A DNA stretch of 64,000 bases from CAWACC01 sp964390695 (GTDB lineage: Bacteria > Chlamydiota > Chlamydiia > Chlamydiales > Parachlamydiaceae). The notes under the pieces were generated by a model. That model saw only the letters and a program-made list of their open reading frames with translations. It ran no database searches and had not been told where the DNA came from. A program made the translations under genes and the position numbers. The DNA is taken from contig CAYMKI010000002.1 in NCBI GenBank assembly GCA_964390695.1, positions 1-64,000 of the forward strand. Direction: 5' to 3'. This document shows, one piece after another, positions 57,483 to 64,000 of the stretch (positions within the stretch are counted from its first letter, which is position 1; each line of letters begins with the position of its first letter).

Positions 57483-57916
57483 GCTATTTTACCCTCCTTC
57501 AAAATCCTGAAATAAGCCTTATGGTACTTTTGCAGTCTTGCATAGTCTGAAAGTTTGATTTCCGTTAATCTGGTAATGTCCATGTTATCCAGAAGATCGG
57601 CTTTTTTGACTTCGATAGCCCATGCATCCGTCAATATTTGGGAGATGTAATCATCGTAATCCCAATCCCTTTTTCTGGTCAGCACAACAACGCTATCGAC
57701 AATGTTTTTACCGAAAAGCGCCCTCAAAGACTTCTCATTCCATTCCGGGCAATCCTCCAATAGATCATGCAGCAACGCGATGATGAACAAATGCTCTCTA
57801 TCATGGAATGAGTTGGCAACCCGTTTCAAGTGGTTTATGTATGGCATACCGGCCAAATCTTTCTTTCCTTGAAAAGAATGTTCCGCAATTTTTAAGGCTA
57901 ATTCTTTATGGTCCAT
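57479..57916 (-). CDS. HD-domain (p)ppGpp hydrolase-like protein
   Basis: 145 residues from MDHKELALKIAEHSF at 57916. The HD set is complete: PYINHLKRVANSF (His29), IALLHDLLEDCP (His50-Asp51, Glu54-Asp55) and KADLLDNMDITRL, as in SpoT/MESH1-type hydrolases. These remove pyrophosphate from alarmones or related nucleotides. The phage version could cancel the host stringent response or an alarmone-like defence signal. No synthetase domain is present. It overlaps the DNA methylase stop region. Confidence 0.72.
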   Translation of the reverse strand: MDHKELALKIAEHSFQGKKDLAGMPYINHLKRVANSFHDREHLFIIALLHDLLEDCPEWNEKSLRALFGKNIVDSVVVLTRKRDWDYDDYISQILTDAWAIEVKKADLLDNMDITRLTEIKLSDYARLQKYHKAYFRILKEGKIA

Positions 57917-57917
57917 A

Positions 57918-58955
57918 TCAAAAAATATCAATTTGTCTATTCCTGTTCATTATAGCGTACTCTACCCTTTTCTCTGCAATATCTACTTCCTCCGGAGACT
58001 GATCAATGCCCACGCCATCCATAAACTCATAGGCTCCGGCTTTCAATGTAGACCCGCTGCCCATGTAGGGATCCAAAAACTCGCCTCCTATTGGATTCAC
58101 AAGTCTCAGATAGTACCGCATGAGGTTAGTCGGCTTTACTGTTGGGTGACTATTTACGACTTTACCCTCATTCCGATCAGCACGACTTGCCTTACCGCAA
58201 TAAAAGAATCTTGCTGCACTTCCTTCACTAGATTCATGTATCTGTTTTGTAGAGCCAGATGGAGCACCTAAAGAATTTCCAGTATTAGTATACTCATAGG
58301 ATTTTTTCATTGCTCCTGACTTCTGGTAAGGAAATAGGGACACTACTTCCTCGCTGCCATCATGCTGAATATTTGCTGGCCATCTTCCATTTTCTCCACC
58401 GGTGACATTTACCGCATGAGCTGCACCACGAGTGAACATATCAGTACTTCTATGACCGTAGTTTCCGCCTTTGATGTTTGTTTGGCTACCAAATTTCCAA
58501 GGTTCTCCGGGTATTCTGCAGGCTGCAATATTCAAAACCCCTGTTCCCCAGCGATCGTAATTTTCCTGAACGGTACCATCCAAAGGCTTTCTCGCCAACA
58601 CAATAGGCTCGATCGCAGGCTTCAAAGCGGTCCCCAGTTCTTCGGTTATGTTATGACTCTTTGGAAATCCGCTACCATAAAGCCAACCAAGCATATCCCT
58701 TATCTCAAATCCGGCATCTTCCACATTACATACCATGCGATGATAGGTTCTTGTTCCCCCAAAAGCAAGCAAAAACGCACCTGGCCGAAGAACGCGATAC
58801 ACGGATTCCCACTCTTTTACCGATGGAACCGAATAATCCCACTTCTTACCCATGAATTTTAGCCCATAAGGAGGATCTGTCACGCAGGAATGAAACGTAT
58901 TATCCCCATACTCCTTGAGCACATCTTCCTGCTTACCTTGATGCATTATCATCAT
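57918..58955 (-). CDS. DPPY-type DNA methyltransferase
   Basis: 345 residues. Catalytic motif IV DPPYGLKFMG (Asp27-Tyr30) is near the N-terminus and the SAM motif EFLDPYMGSGSTLKAG (residues 292-307) near the C-terminus, the beta-class order for N6-adenine or N4-cytosine methylases. Between them is a target region with WGTGVLNIAACRIP. VNSHPTVKPTNLMRYY is also typical. With the C5 methylase at 43661 the phage carries two DNA methylation activities, probably against restriction. The leader gene overlaps by one base. Confidence 0.9.
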   Translation of the reverse strand: MMIMHQGKQEDVLKEYGDNTFHSCVTDPPYGLKFMGKKWDYSVPSVKEWESVYRVLRPGAFLLAFGGTRTYHRMVCNVEDAGFEIRDMLGWLYGSGFPKSHNITEELGTALKPAIEPIVLARKPLDGTVQENYDRWGTGVLNIAACRIPGEPWKFGSQTNIKGGNYGHRSTDMFTRGAAHAVNVTGGENGRWPANIQHDGSEEVVSLFPYQKSGAMKKSYEYTNTGNSLGAPSGSTKQIHESSEGSAARFFYCGKASRADRNEGKVVNSHPTVKPTNLMRYYLRLVNPIGGEFLDPYMGSGSTLKAGAYEFMDGVGIDQSPEEVDIAEKRVEYAIMNRNRQIDIF

Positions 58956-59206
58956 TACTCTATCACATTAAACCCACCCTTACCAATCTTCCCATTCCCT
59001 CCCCTTCCATGCACCTTTACCGCCTCAACCCTAACACAGAACCATCCACGCTCCTCCGACCCCTTACCGACCTTTACCACAAAAGGCCCACCATTCTCCC
59101 CCTTACGCTTCATAGTCCCGTAATTACCGCCTATCAAAACACTCAACCCCTTCAACGTGGTTGCGCACTTAACATCAAAACTCAATACCCCTATCCAGAC
59201 TTTCAT
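58955..59206 (-). CDS. Gly/Lys-rich hypothetical protein
   Basis: 83 residues, many Gly and Lys (KRKGENGGPFVVKVGKGSEE; HGRGGNGKIGKGG). Basic and small; it could bind nucleic acid. It overlaps the DNA methylase start by one base and the upstream stop by four. The opposite strand is also open here, a consequence of the skewed composition. Confidence 0.5.
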   Translation of the reverse strand: MKVWIGVLSFDVKCATTLKGLSVLIGGNYGTMKRKGENGGPFVVKVGKGSEERGWFCVRVEAVKVHGRGGNGKIGKGGFNVIE

Positions 59207-59418
59207 AACCCATTTGTATTTACCTCAAAAACTCGCGTTTCTAAAACCTGATCAAAACTATAAAACTCAACAATAGCGCAGTTATAACCAATCTCAATAA
59301 CCCTCCCAATAGTACACCACTTAGTTACCGGTGACCAAAAATTCTTTTTATAATCAAACACCAACTCCGCCCACCCATTTCCTATTACCTTTATCATAGT
59401 TGCGCTCTTATCCCGCAT
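59203..59418 (-). CDS. Hypothetical protein, first - gene of the early block
   Basis: 71 residues from ATG at 59418 (MRDKSATMIKVIGNGWAEL); a TTG further out would add ten residues. Strands GWAELVFDYKKNFWS, TIGRVIEIGYNCAIVEF and TRVFEVNT suggest a small beta barrel, like translation or SH3-type folds. It borders the divergent control region, so it is probably transcribed early. Confidence 0.5.
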   Translation of the reverse strand: MRDKSATMIKVIGNGWAELVFDYKKNFWSPVTKWCTIGRVIEIGYNCAIVEFYSFDQVLETRVFEVNTNGL

Positions 59419-59642
59419 CAAAAGTAACAAAATGATACTTCTATCCAAATAAATAAGTGAAATATTTAAGAAAAAAGCCTGTATAAGTGCACTTTTGAGG
59501 AATCTTCCACAAATGAGGGGGCCAAAAATCGCGTCCCCGAACGTTTTTAAAAGAGGGGGTGGGGGTCGATTCCAAAGCGCAATCGCGGATTTTTGAAAAT
59601 GTGGCCACCTTCTAAAATCGCGCGAAAACTAACTTTATCAAG

Positions 59643-59669
59643 TTGCATAGTTTTATATAAACTGTGCAA
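59643..59669. promoter_or_regulatory. TTGCATAGTTT-N9-TGTGCAA element, copy 1
   Basis: Imperfect inverted repeat (TTGCAtA against TGTGCAA) with a nine-base AT centre. The identical arms recur at 60486. A regulator site or iteron is likely. Confidence 0.55.
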
Positions 59670-59751
59670 AATGCTGAAAATAGGCCACTATCGCATGAAT
59701 GTGTGATTTTTGGTCTCAAATATCGTTCTCCACCAGTAAAAATGAGGGTTT

Positions 59752-59768
59752 TTGCAACAGTGTTGCAT
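59752..59768. promoter_or_regulatory. Palindrome related to the capsid operators
   Basis: TTGCAACAGTGTTGCAT keeps both half-sites of the operator at 33685 and 36144 except the last base. It lies in the control region and could let one regulator govern both blocks. Confidence 0.45.
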
Positions 59769-59778
59769 CTTGAGGATT

Positions 59779-59794
59779 TTGTGCAGATATGCAC
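59779..59794. promoter_or_regulatory. TGTGCA-TGCACA palindrome
   Basis: TGTGCAGATATGCACA is a perfect palindrome of the half-site seen in the 27-base elements, near the middle of the control region. Coordinates may be off by one or two bases. Confidence 0.5.
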
Positions 59795-60025
59795 ATGAAA
59801 ATGATGTTTTCGCAGTAAAAACGAGGTTTTATTGTGCATATGCTATTATTTTTTAGTGTTTGTTGAGGATTTTTCAATTGTATTCGGGATTTTATTGAGA
59901 GTATTTCAATGAAATGGTGGATTTGTTGATAGGAATGAGGTTTTGTGATGTGGTGCGCACCAATTTATTTATAGAACGTGGTTTTTGGGCTTTTTTTTAG
60001 GATAATGCTTTAAAATGGGCTGGAA

Positions 60026-60235
60026 ATGGCGCGCATCGTTTTTTTGTTTTGTCTGGCTGTTTGTTCTTCGCTGGCTTCCGCCTGCCTGCTGCGCTGTCTC
60101 TGCCTTTCCTTCGGGGAACCACTTCTTTTGCCGAGTGACGGATCATCTTTCTTCGGGCCGATAGAGAGTGAGGCTAAAATTACGATGGCTTGGAGAGGCT
60201 ATAATGAGGGGAAAATGTGGGGTTGATTTTGCGGG
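60026..60235. other. GC-richer segment within the control region
   Basis: The stretch around 60040-60160 is clearly richer in G and C than its AT-rich flanks (for example GCGCTGTCTCTGCCTTTCC). It gives open frames on both strands, one with a membrane-like start on +, but none has a convincing start, coupling or motif. It may be inserted sequence or a structured element. Confidence 0.35.
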
Positions 60236-60485
60236 TAGTAAAATGGGTTGAAAAGTGGTGCGATTTCGGTAAGGTCGGTAAAGTTGGGTTTTGGGGCAAA
60301 GTGGGAAATTAGCGAAATAAAGGGGGTCGAGAATCGAATATAGCCGTACAAAGGTACAGGATTTGGCGAATATCGCGGTGTGGAGCGTTTGGAACTGGTA
60401 ATTTGAGTAAAATAGGTATTTTGGTGGTTTTCAGACATTTAATATAGAGAAATTAAAAAATATCAACATTTGTTTGCATTGAATT

Positions 60486-60512
60486 GCATAGTTTACTTAT
60501 AATTGTGCAAGA
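60486..60512 (+). promoter_or_regulatory. TTGCATAGTTT-N9-TGTGCAA element, copy 2 at rightward promoter
   Basis: The second copy is 20 bases before the first rightward gene. TATAATTG within it, with TTTG about 21 bases upstream at 60471, resembles a Bacteroidetes promoter with one mismatch, so the element would overlap the core promoter. Confidence 0.5.
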
Positions 60513-60533
60513 ATTAACCAAAACAACAATTTT

Positions 60534-60653
60534 ATGAAAACTTTCAGAACATTATTTATCATCGCATCAGTAGCAATAATTGCTGCCTTCATCTACAAAT
60601 TGGTAGAGAAGGTTAACAACCCAATGGAGTTTCACAACATAATCCAAAAGTAA
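60534..60653 (+). CDS. Tiny membrane protein
   Basis: 39 residues: MKTFRTLFIIASVAIIAAFIYKL is one transmembrane or signal-anchor helix, followed by a short polar tail. The leader has TTAACCAAAACAACAATTTT directly before the ATG. It is the first rightward gene and 6 bases precede the next start. Confidence 0.62.
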   Translation: MKTFRTLFIIASVAIIAAFIYKLVEKVNNPMEFHNIIQK

Positions 60654-60659
60654 TAAGCC

Positions 60660-60866
60660 ATGTCAGCACAAATCGCCATCGGCCAAACCGCTACTGTCTC
60701 CAAGGCGGACTACTCCGAAGCAACTGGAAAGGTAGTTTCGGTAAATGAACACCCTATTGTTGTCTTTTTAGGGACTTGTGAGTATCCAATTAGAGGTGAG
60801 GGAATGGAAACTAAGGTAACAATCATTGACGAGAACGGAAAAGAGCATTCAGGAAGCATTATTTAA
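60660..60866 (+). CDS. Small beta protein
   Basis: 68 residues with an SH3/translation-factor-like strand order: GQTATVSKADYSEATGKVVSV, HPIVVFLGTCEYPI and ETKVTIIDENGKEH. Function unknown. Confidence 0.6.
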   Translation: MSAQIAIGQTATVSKADYSEATGKVVSVNEHPIVVFLGTCEYPIRGEGMETKVTIIDENGKEHSGSII

Positions 60867-60877
60867 CCAAACAAAGC

Positions 60878-61156
60878 ATGACAGACTATCTAATCACACC
60901 CGAAGAGGCCAGAAAGGCTAAAATCAACTTGCCTGACGGCTACGATGCCTTTACAATCAATTACGGCCAATTGTGCCAACTGATTGAGGAGACCGCGCCC
61001 TATACCGACTTCTTGGTTATAAAGTATCCCATAAAGTGGAAATGGTTGAAAAGACTCAAAAAGAAGGGGTATTTTGTTAACTCAATGAAAGAGAGAATAA
61101 CCCAGCAGGAATTCACCTTTATTAGCTGGAAGAAAATGGTTACTGACGAGGCCTAA
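60878..61156 (+). CDS. Hypothetical protein
   Basis: 92 residues, basic C-terminal half (IKYPIKWKWLKRLKKKGYF) and a helical entry (TPEEARKAKINLP). Leader TTAACCAAACAAAGC precedes the ATG. No family recognised. Confidence 0.6.
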   Translation: MTDYLITPEEARKAKINLPDGYDAFTINYGQLCQLIEETAPYTDFLVIKYPIKWKWLKRLKKKGYFVNSMKERITQQEFTFISWKKMVTDEA

Positions 61157-61219
61157 TGGCCGAAACCTACCCCTTCGGGGGGATGGTCTAACCAAAAAAA
61201 GTCCCTAACGGGCAATATT
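61157..61219 (+). promoter_or_regulatory. Structured 5' leader module 1
   Basis: GGCCTAATGGCC hairpin, GAAAC, then a CCCC-TTC-GGGG hairpin, TCTAACCAAAAAAA, a small GTCC-GGGC hairpin and the ATG. The first part matches the module at 62676-62715 in order, with different paired bases. Confidence 0.55.
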
Positions 61220-61657
61220 ATGAGCACAAGAGCAAACATTATTGTGAAAGAAGGAAATGAAAACCTTATTTTTTATCGCCACAGTGACGGTTACCCAGAA
61301 GGTACGATTCCTTCTTTAAAAAAGTTTGTCGATTTAATGAAGTCTGGCGTTGTCAGGAACAATATTAGCCAAGGTTGCGGCTGGCTTATTATTTTGGGTG
61401 CACTAGAATACGCATCTATTCCAAGAATATTGGAAGCAGATGAAGACGGAAGCCCGAAGACATGGGAAGATATTCTTATAACAGATTGGAAGGTTGGAGC
61501 CTACGAGCCAACAACAGGGATACATGGAGACATTGAGCACCTGTACTTGATTGACATGGATTTATTTAAGATTACAGAAATTCAAATAACCAAAAATTGG
61601 AAGACGGCAAAAGTCTTATACGTCCATTATGACGCAAACTCCACTAAGGGAGTATAA
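61220..61657 (+). CDS. Conserved phage protein of unknown function
   Basis: 145 residues. STRANIIVKEGNENLIFYRHSDGYPEGT and GAYEPTTGIHGDIEHLYLID are motifs I recall from phage hypothetical proteins with RANI and HSDGYPEG. The fold seems mixed alpha/beta. It is abundant in phages of varied hosts, suggesting a general takeover role; none is known to me. Confidence 0.7.
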   Translation: MSTRANIIVKEGNENLIFYRHSDGYPEGTIPSLKKFVDLMKSGVVRNNISQGCGWLIILGALEYASIPRILEADEDGSPKTWEDILITDWKVGAYEPTTGIHGDIEHLYLIDMDLFKITEIQITKNWKTAKVLYVHYDANSTKGV

Positions 61658-61725
61658 AGTTATTAGGCTTAGTGCGTCCTGCCTTCGGGCAGGGGTTAAC
61701 CAAACAAAGTCCTTCGGGCAACAGT

Positions 61726-61827
61726 ATGAGAAAATTAAAATCAGTTATCCTTTCACTCACTTGGATAGATGCAGTTCTTTGGGCTGCGCCTGCCACACTA
61801 ATCCTAGTTTCAACCCTAAACAAGTAA
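61726..61827 (+). CDS. Tiny membrane protein
   Basis: 33 residues, MRKLKSVILSLTWIDAVLWA then APATLILVSTLNK: a basic start and one membrane span. The leader carries TTAACCAAACAAAGTCC and hairpins CCTGCC-TTC-GGGCAGG and GTCC-TTC-GGGC. Its stop is six bases before the next ATG. Confidence 0.55.
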   Translation: MRKLKSVILSLTWIDAVLWAAPATLILVSTLNK

Positions 61828-61833
61828 TTCGCC

Positions 61834-62151
61834 ATGGCAAAGCAAACATTCGACATTGGCATTTATCACTTCCACCGCACCATCAGCGGGCCCCAATGCA
61901 AAGATGATGGCAAAATGAAGCAAGGAGACGTAATAGGATGCCTTCATCCTCTCTACGATCACCCAGTTTTTGCCTATGGCATTCATCAACAGAGCAAAGA
62001 CTCGGTACAACTTGTACGCCAAAACCTGCGGTTCAAAAAGATCATCACTTTGAACTATACGCCAGACTCCAACGAGTTGGAGATGCACACAAAGCTAAAT
62101 GTAATGCTTAATTTCTTGGCCGATCCATCTAAACAACTGCAAATCGTATGA
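61834..62151 (+). CDS. Hypothetical protein
   Basis: 105 residues, mostly beta at first (QTFDIGIYHFHRTISGP, VIGCLHPLYDHPVFAYG) and helical at the end. It overlaps the next gene by four bases. No recognised family. Confidence 0.6.
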   Translation: MAKQTFDIGIYHFHRTISGPQCKDDGKMKQGDVIGCLHPLYDHPVFAYGIHQQSKDSVQLVRQNLRFKKIITLNYTPDSNELEMHTKLNVMLNFLADPSKQLQIV

Positions 62152-62672
62152 AACCAACACACGAACAAATCGAAACCGCAAAACAAGTTCTTTCCGATGC
62201 TGGTTTTATCCAAGTCTATTGGACTGAAGAGGACATTAGAACCAGACAAGATGAAGACGAACCGCTAACGGATGAGCAAGTGAAAAACATTCGCGAAAAC
62301 ATCGAGCGGAGACACGATGCTAACATTGGAATCAATTGGGAGGTAATTGACATTTATATTCATGATGAGTTACACCCAGTTGAATGGAATTTTAAGGAAG
62401 TAGCGTCACACACGCCTATTGACCAAACAAAAACCTATTGGGCTATCGCTACCGAAACAATCAGTAGCCCTGAATTCGCATGGAGCGATGAAAACGAAAA
62501 TCCTATTCTATTCGCTACCAAAGAGGAAGCCGAAAAAGAACTGAAGGAAGACGAACACAACGAGGACGAGTTTGTAACAGAAGTAAAAATTGAAGATGGC
62601 TTTCTAAAGTCTATTAACGATCGCTGCGACTGGCGCAAAATTGCAAACTTGGACTTGCTGAAGGTTAACTGA
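62148..62672 (+). CDS. Acidic hypothetical protein
   Basis: 174 residues, highly acidic centre and end (ATKEEAEKELKEDEHNEDEF). KPTHEQIETAKQVLSDAGF and WTEEDIRTRQDEDEPLTDEQ are helical. A DNA-mimic role is possible from charge but not shown. No family recognised. Confidence 0.6.
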   Translation: MKPTHEQIETAKQVLSDAGFIQVYWTEEDIRTRQDEDEPLTDEQVKNIRENIERRHDANIGINWEVIDIYIHDELHPVEWNFKEVASHTPIDQTKTYWAIATETISSPEFAWSDENENPILFATKEEAEKELKEDEHNEDEFVTEVKIEDGFLKSINDRCDWRKIANLDLLKVN

Positions 62673-62732
62673 CGAAGGCTTCATTAGCCGAAACGGGACT
62701 TTACATCCCGTATTAACCAAAAAAACAACTGT
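62673..62732 (+). promoter_or_regulatory. Structured 5' leader module 2
   Basis: AGGCTTCATTAGCCGAAAC gives a GGCT/AGCC hairpin and GAAAC; an ACGGGA-TCCCGT hairpin and ATTAACCAAAAAAACAACTGT follow before the ATG. Same order as module 1 with changed but still paired bases. Confidence 0.55.
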
Positions 62733-63875
62733 ATGAAAACAACAATCAAATTTTACGGGACTGAAATCACATTATCCGGACTCAAAAGAGAATGCGAAAC
62801 TATCAGCGAAGCATTCGGCAAACTTCAAAAAATCAAGCAGTACCAATTAACCTACTCAGGTGTAAAGAAAGAAGGTATCGAACCCGAAGGAACTTTGCTC
62901 TATGTAATGTTCGGAACCAACAAATTAAGAGAAGAGGAAGCCTTCGCAGCTAAGATAGAGGACTTCAAAACCCGTATACCTGCTATTGTCACGCTGGAGG
63001 ACGTTAAAAGACTCCACGCTGAGATGAAAGAAATTTTTAATGCTCACGTATGTATCGTAGATGATCGTATCACAGAAGAAGAAAAGGCCGAGCAGGAGGC
63101 CGAACGCCAAAACGATCAGGAGGAACGCGAACGCCAGGCGTTGGAAGTTCAAAAACTTGTGAACCTGAAAGGAGAAGGAGAAGTTACGCGAGGTGTAAAC
63201 GATATGTTTTTGACCATTCAGGCATATTTTAACGACTCCCATTCAATGGTTGACTACTTCCATCCCCACCATTCAATCGGTGGAGCCTACGCCATTGGAA
63301 TCGTTTCAAAGGGAGCACGTAAGGAAAGCCTTGTGAGGGATATAATCGCTGCCGTTCCCGAACTTCAGGCGTATGAGTGGAACTGGAACATTCAAGAGTA
63401 TAGCAATGGTCATGGAACGTTTATGGAATCCTCACAAGTTGGCATCGCCCCAATAAAAGCCTATGACGGACGCAAAGAGGTAGGCTATTGGTACGAAATC
63501 TCTTTTTCCAATGCTATCACCCTGCCCAAGTCTCGGCTATTCGTTGAGCAATTGCCGCAGCCCAAAGGAAAGATAGAAGGCGCTGCCCCTTCCGGGAACA
63601 AAATTGCCACCTGCAAAATCAATCAGGAGAAGAAGGGGATTGAATTGTACTTCAATTCTAAGCCGGCATCCGCAGTTTTAGACGATTTGAAGGCCAACGG
63701 ATGGCGCTGGTCACGTTTTAACTCATGCTGGTACAAGTTGGGCAACTCTATCGCTAGGAGAACGGCTTCAAAGTATGCAGAAGTGCCAAATACGCTGAAT
63801 GCGACTGAAAGATTAGCCACTGCTGGACTTGTGGAAGATCAAGAAGAAGCAGCCATCGCCAACGGAAAATATTAG
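62733..63875 (+). CDS. Polyvalent-type or antirestriction-associated protein
   Basis: 380 residues. The N-terminus is helical with an acidic coiled coil (EEKAEQEAERQNDQEERERQ, residues about 110-130); the middle is mixed; the end has KGIELYFNSKPASAVLDDLK, ANGWRWSRFNSCWYKLG. That last motif, the KP...LK..G.RW...CWY pattern, recurs at the ends of phage and plasmid polyvalent/antirestriction proteins. The leader is module 2. It ends in TAG and a strong terminator follows. Confidence 0.6.
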   Translation: MKTTIKFYGTEITLSGLKRECETISEAFGKLQKIKQYQLTYSGVKKEGIEPEGTLLYVMFGTNKLREEEAFAAKIEDFKTRIPAIVTLEDVKRLHAEMKEIFNAHVCIVDDRITEEEKAEQEAERQNDQEERERQALEVQKLVNLKGEGEVTRGVNDMFLTIQAYFNDSHSMVDYFHPHHSIGGAYAIGIVSKGARKESLVRDIIAAVPELQAYEWNWNIQEYSNGHGTFMESSQVGIAPIKAYDGRKEVGYWYEISFSNAITLPKSRLFVEQLPQPKGKIEGAAPSGNKIATCKINQEKKGIELYFNSKPASAVLDDLKANGWRWSRFNSCWYKLGNSIARRTASKYAEVPNTLNATERLATAGLVEDQEEAAIANGKY

Positions 63876-63880
63876 AGATA

Positions 63881-63893
63881 CTTTTTTTGGTTA
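63881..63893 (+). other. Complement of the leader motif after the last gene
   Basis: CTTTTTTTGGTTAAT is the reverse complement of the leader motif ATTAACCAAAAAAAG seen before the + genes. It lies just before the terminator, where it could pair with leader sequences in trans, or serve as a leader on the other strand. Confidence 0.4.
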
Positions 63894-63899
63894 ATTAGT

Positions 63900-63931
63900 A
63901 GCCTGCCTTAGAAATGGGGCAGGCTTTTTTT
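63900..63931 (+). terminator. Strong rho-independent terminator
   Basis: AGCCTGCC and GGCAGGCT pair over a ten-base loop and are followed by TTTTTTT. It ends the rightward operon 25 bases after the last stop. Confidence 0.9.
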
Positions 63932-63983
63932 ATGGGCATAAAAAAACTCAGGAATTGTGTTAGCGGATGTCAGTCCGATTAAC

Positions 63984-64000
63984 ATGAAAACGATTAAAAA
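63984..64000 (+). CDS. Start of a gene cut by the window end
   Basis: ATGAAAACGATTAAAAA follows ATTAAC, a leader-like sequence, and starts MKTIK. Only five codons and a part are present. Confidence 0.4.

Larger units (their letters stand above)
59419..60533. other. Gene-poor divergent control region, possible origin
   Basis: About 1.1 kb with no supportable gene between leftward and rightward operons. It holds a 27-base element TTGCATAGTTT-N9-TGTGCAA at 59643 and again at 60486, a palindrome TGTGCAGATATGCACA near 59780, TTGTGCATATGC near 59830, and an approximate third copy of the operator-type palindrome at 59752. CAGTAAAAAnGAGG occurs at about 59734 and 59815. Divergent transcription, AT-rich spacers and short TGTGCA/TTGCA repeats fit an origin or regulator-binding region. 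No DnaA boxes were identified with confidence. Confidence 0.5.

Noticed and set aside
60026..60226. 66-residue + ORF in the control region
   Set aside because: Membrane-like start but no leader motif, no coupling, and it lies in a GC-rich island open on both strands; not supportable as a gene.
59419..60533. CRISPR array or integration site
   Set aside because: The repeats are short, irregular and non-identical without spacers, and no integrase, excisionase or repressor gene was recognised.

Overview
The window is a segment of a tailed bacteriophage genome, cut at both ends: one gene enters at base 1 and another starts at base 63984. Portal, large terminase, capsid, short-tail ring/nozzle-like proteins and a giant injected protein are present. 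No sheath, tape measure or tail-tube gene is seen, so a podovirus is most likely. The host is probably a Bacteroidetes bacterium. The clearest promoters read TTTG/GTTG-N18-20-TAnnTTTG, the consensus of the Bacteroidetes housekeeping sigma factor, and Shine-Dalgarno boxes are essentially absent. Several proteins (DUF1376-like replication protein, leucine-rich-type 20-residue repeats, GH19 endolysin, polyvalent protein with short N-terminal repeats) are of kinds I associate with Bacteroidetes phages. Capsid-to-nozzle order recalls crAss-like phages, but no phage RNA polymerase or DNA polymerase is in the window and TAG is used as an ordinary stop.

Layout. (1) 1-5.9 kb, + strand: early/recombination genes (repeat protein, RecT-type annealing protein, DnaQ-fold exonuclease, PD-(D/E)XK exonuclease, nucleotidyltransferase, winged-helix protein, methyltransferase remnant). 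(2) 5.9-42.5 kb, - strand: virion block. In the order of transcription it runs GroES-like co-chaperonin, HNH gene, possible small terminase, large terminase, portal, decoration-like protein, glycosyltransferase-methyltransferase fusion, scaffold-like protein, major capsid protein, tail/receptor genes, lysis block (small membrane proteins, GH19 endolysin, spanin-like protein), ring and nozzle proteins, internal virion proteins and a 2140-residue polyvalent protein. (3) 42.5-59.4 kb, almost all - strand: replication and host-takeover genes. These include DnaB helicase, its partner, a C5 cytosine methyltransferase with a full-length second reading frame, NinG, SSB-like protein, PolX-type nucleotidyltransferase, SpoT-like HD protein, a DPPY DNA methylase, a Tad2-like Thoeris inhibitor, a DUF3850 protein and a protein built from three GroES-like domains. 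(4) 59.4-60.5 kb: a gene-poor divergent control region with TGTGCA/TTGCA repeats and a possible origin. (5) 60.5-63.9 kb, + strand: small early genes, most preceded by the same short leader motif, ending in a strong terminator. If the genome is circular, this block would continue into region 1.

The most unusual content is RNA and architecture. Two copies of a roughly 100-114 nt promoter-to-terminator RNA share the order of two interleaved (pseudoknot) helices, with compensatory changes. A separate roughly 340 nt transcript unit without an ORF has a consensus promoter and a terminator. A 17-bp palindrome sits on the -33 element of two virion-block promoters. Two different genes carry co-chaperonin folds.
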